This document shows, in pieces, positions 6,041 to 6,502 of a DNA stretch of 6,502 bases. Below the pieces are notes generated by a model. It saw nothing but the letters and a program-made list of their open reading frames with translations. It was not told the DNA's origin and made no database searches. Location of the stretch: the NCBI GenBank assembly GCA_944372565.1, contig CALVZR010000224.1, forward strand, positions 1-6,502, in the 5' to 3' direction. How positions within the stretch are numbered: position 1 is the stretch's first letter; the number at the start of each line of letters is the position of its first letter. A program made the translations under genes and the position numbers. This DNA is from an uncultured Clostridia bacterium. Lineage in GTDB: Bacteria > Bacillota > Clostridia > Christensenellales > Borkfalkiaceae.

Positions 6041-6065
6041 GCGCGGCGGCAAACCGCCGCCGCGC
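6041..6065 (-). terminator. Rho-independent terminator after the surface-protein gene
   Basis: GCGCGGCGG (6041-6049) pairs perfectly with CCGCCGCGC (6057-6065), a 9-bp all-GC stem. A slipped pairing of 6043-6049 with 6054-6060 and a 4-base loop is also possible. Read on the minus strand the stem is followed directly by TTTTCTCTC (6040-6032), a usable U-rich tract. It stands 30 bases beyond the stop of the upstream gene. On the plus strand a TTTTTT run (6073-6078) follows 7 bases after the stem, so weak activity in that direction is possible. Confidence 0.75.
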
Positions 6066-6094
6066 CCGTTGCTTTTTTACCCGCGCTTTTCAGC

Positions 6095-6502
6095 TTATTC
6101 CATGCACGCTTTGAACACGGGGTAGCCGTTGCTCACGTCCCAATACGCCGCGTCGAAGCCCGAAAGATCGAGTTCCGCCGCCGCCATCGCGTCATAGGAG
6201 ACGTACAGCGTGCCCATAGAGGTCTTCGCATCCGCAGCAGAGCAGATACCGAACACGTTCGTAACCGTGGCGCTCGTACCCACGCCGTTGACCACGCCGT
6301 CGTTCGCGCCGAACGACGTTCCGTCCCTGTTGGTGCGCTCCACAACCAAATTGGTGATGGTTGCGCCGCCTGTATCGAGGATACCGAACGCGCCGCAGCC
6401 CCAGCCGCTGGTTTCTTTCGCGGTATAGGAAACATACACGTTTTCCACCACGCCGCCCGCTCTGACGCGCAGCGCAAGCGCCACGGAACGACCGGATTGC
6501 GG
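6095..6502 (-). CDS. C-terminal fragment of a repetitive, probably surface-exposed protein
   Basis: The frame is open from the window edge at 6502 to a TAA at 6097-6095, so only the last 135 residues are seen. The GTG at 6484 is an internal codon, not a start, because the frame continues upstream without a stop. The sequence is rich in Gly, Ala, Thr, Val and Asn and alternates short hydrophobic strands, as in GGVVENVYVSYTA, ATITNLVVERTN and ATVTNVFGICSA. This suggests beta-helix or GLUG-like repeats of large secreted proteins. It ends with FDAAYWDVSNGYPVFKACME. A closing 'F-x-x-x-x-W-x-x-x-x-G-x-P-V-F' motif like this is common at the end of such repeat units in gut bacterial surface proteins, from memory. 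There is no LPXTG or other anchor at the C-terminus, so any anchor or signal must be N-terminal and outside the window. Two Cys residues (one in GICSA, one in KACME) are present. No enzymatic role can be assigned. Confidence 0.7.
   Translation of the reverse strand, partial: PQSGRSVALALRVRAGGVVENVYVSYTAKETSGWGCGAFGILDTGGATITNLVVERTNRDGTSFGANDGVVNGVGTSATVTNVFGICSAADAKTSMGTLYVSYDAMAAAELDLSGFDAAYWDVSNGYPVFKACME

Noticed and set aside
6095..6484. GTG at 6484 as the start of a small complete protein of 129 residues
   Set aside because: The frame stays open to the window edge, no ribosome binding site precedes the GTG, and the sequence begins in the middle of a repeat strand.
1..6502. CRISPR array, insertion sequence, prophage, toxin-antitoxin or defence locus
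   Set aside because: No direct-repeat array, transposase, integrase, tRNA-like attachment site or known defence domain was seen on either strand.

Overview
The window looks like a chromosomal segment of an anaerobic, GC-rich member of the Bacillota, probably a gut-type Clostridia lineage. The evidence is strong AGGAGG-type ribosome binding sites, GCG/GCC/CCG-rich codon use, ferredoxin-type aldo/keto reductases, an ECF-transporter S component, a DUF3737 protein and a NAGPA-type lipoprotein. A closer placement (for example Christensenellales) is only a guess. Every credible gene is on the minus strand, so the window is read from high to low coordinates. No rRNA, tRNA, CRISPR array, insertion sequence, phage gene or recognised defence system is visible.

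Region 1 (6502 to 6041) holds the C-terminal end of a repetitive, probably secreted or cell-surface protein that is cut by the window edge. It is followed by a GC-rich hairpin with a T run that should terminate it. Region 2 (6040 to 4263) holds a short gap and then a 555-residue lipoprotein. This protein has two related N-terminal domains in tandem and a C-terminal phosphodiester glycosidase (NAGPA/PF09992) domain. A very strong bidirectional terminator lies 11 bases beyond its stop.

Region 3 (4260 to 1 and beyond) appears to be one operon. It has a near-ideal sigma-70 promoter (TTGACA, 18 bp, TATAAT) with a perfect 17-bp dyad just upstream that resembles a LysR-type operator. The gene order is: maltose/galactoside-type O-acetyltransferase; DUF3737 beta-helix protein (ATGA overlap); aldo/keto reductase with an intact tetrad and two 4Fe-4S motifs; orphan ECF S component; and a second aldo/keto reductase, cut by the window start, which begins an Fe-S motif and has lost two canonical catalytic residues. 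The tight spacing and the absence of internal terminators suggest co-expression.

No function can be proved for the operon as a whole. A reasonable inference is a small redox and sugar/metabolite-modification unit coupled to uptake of an unidentified micronutrient or small molecule. The most unusual points are the noncanonical second reductase, the S component lying between two Fe-S reductases, the regular 19-residue repeat of the DUF3737 protein, and the candidate LysR-type operator with no regulator gene in view.
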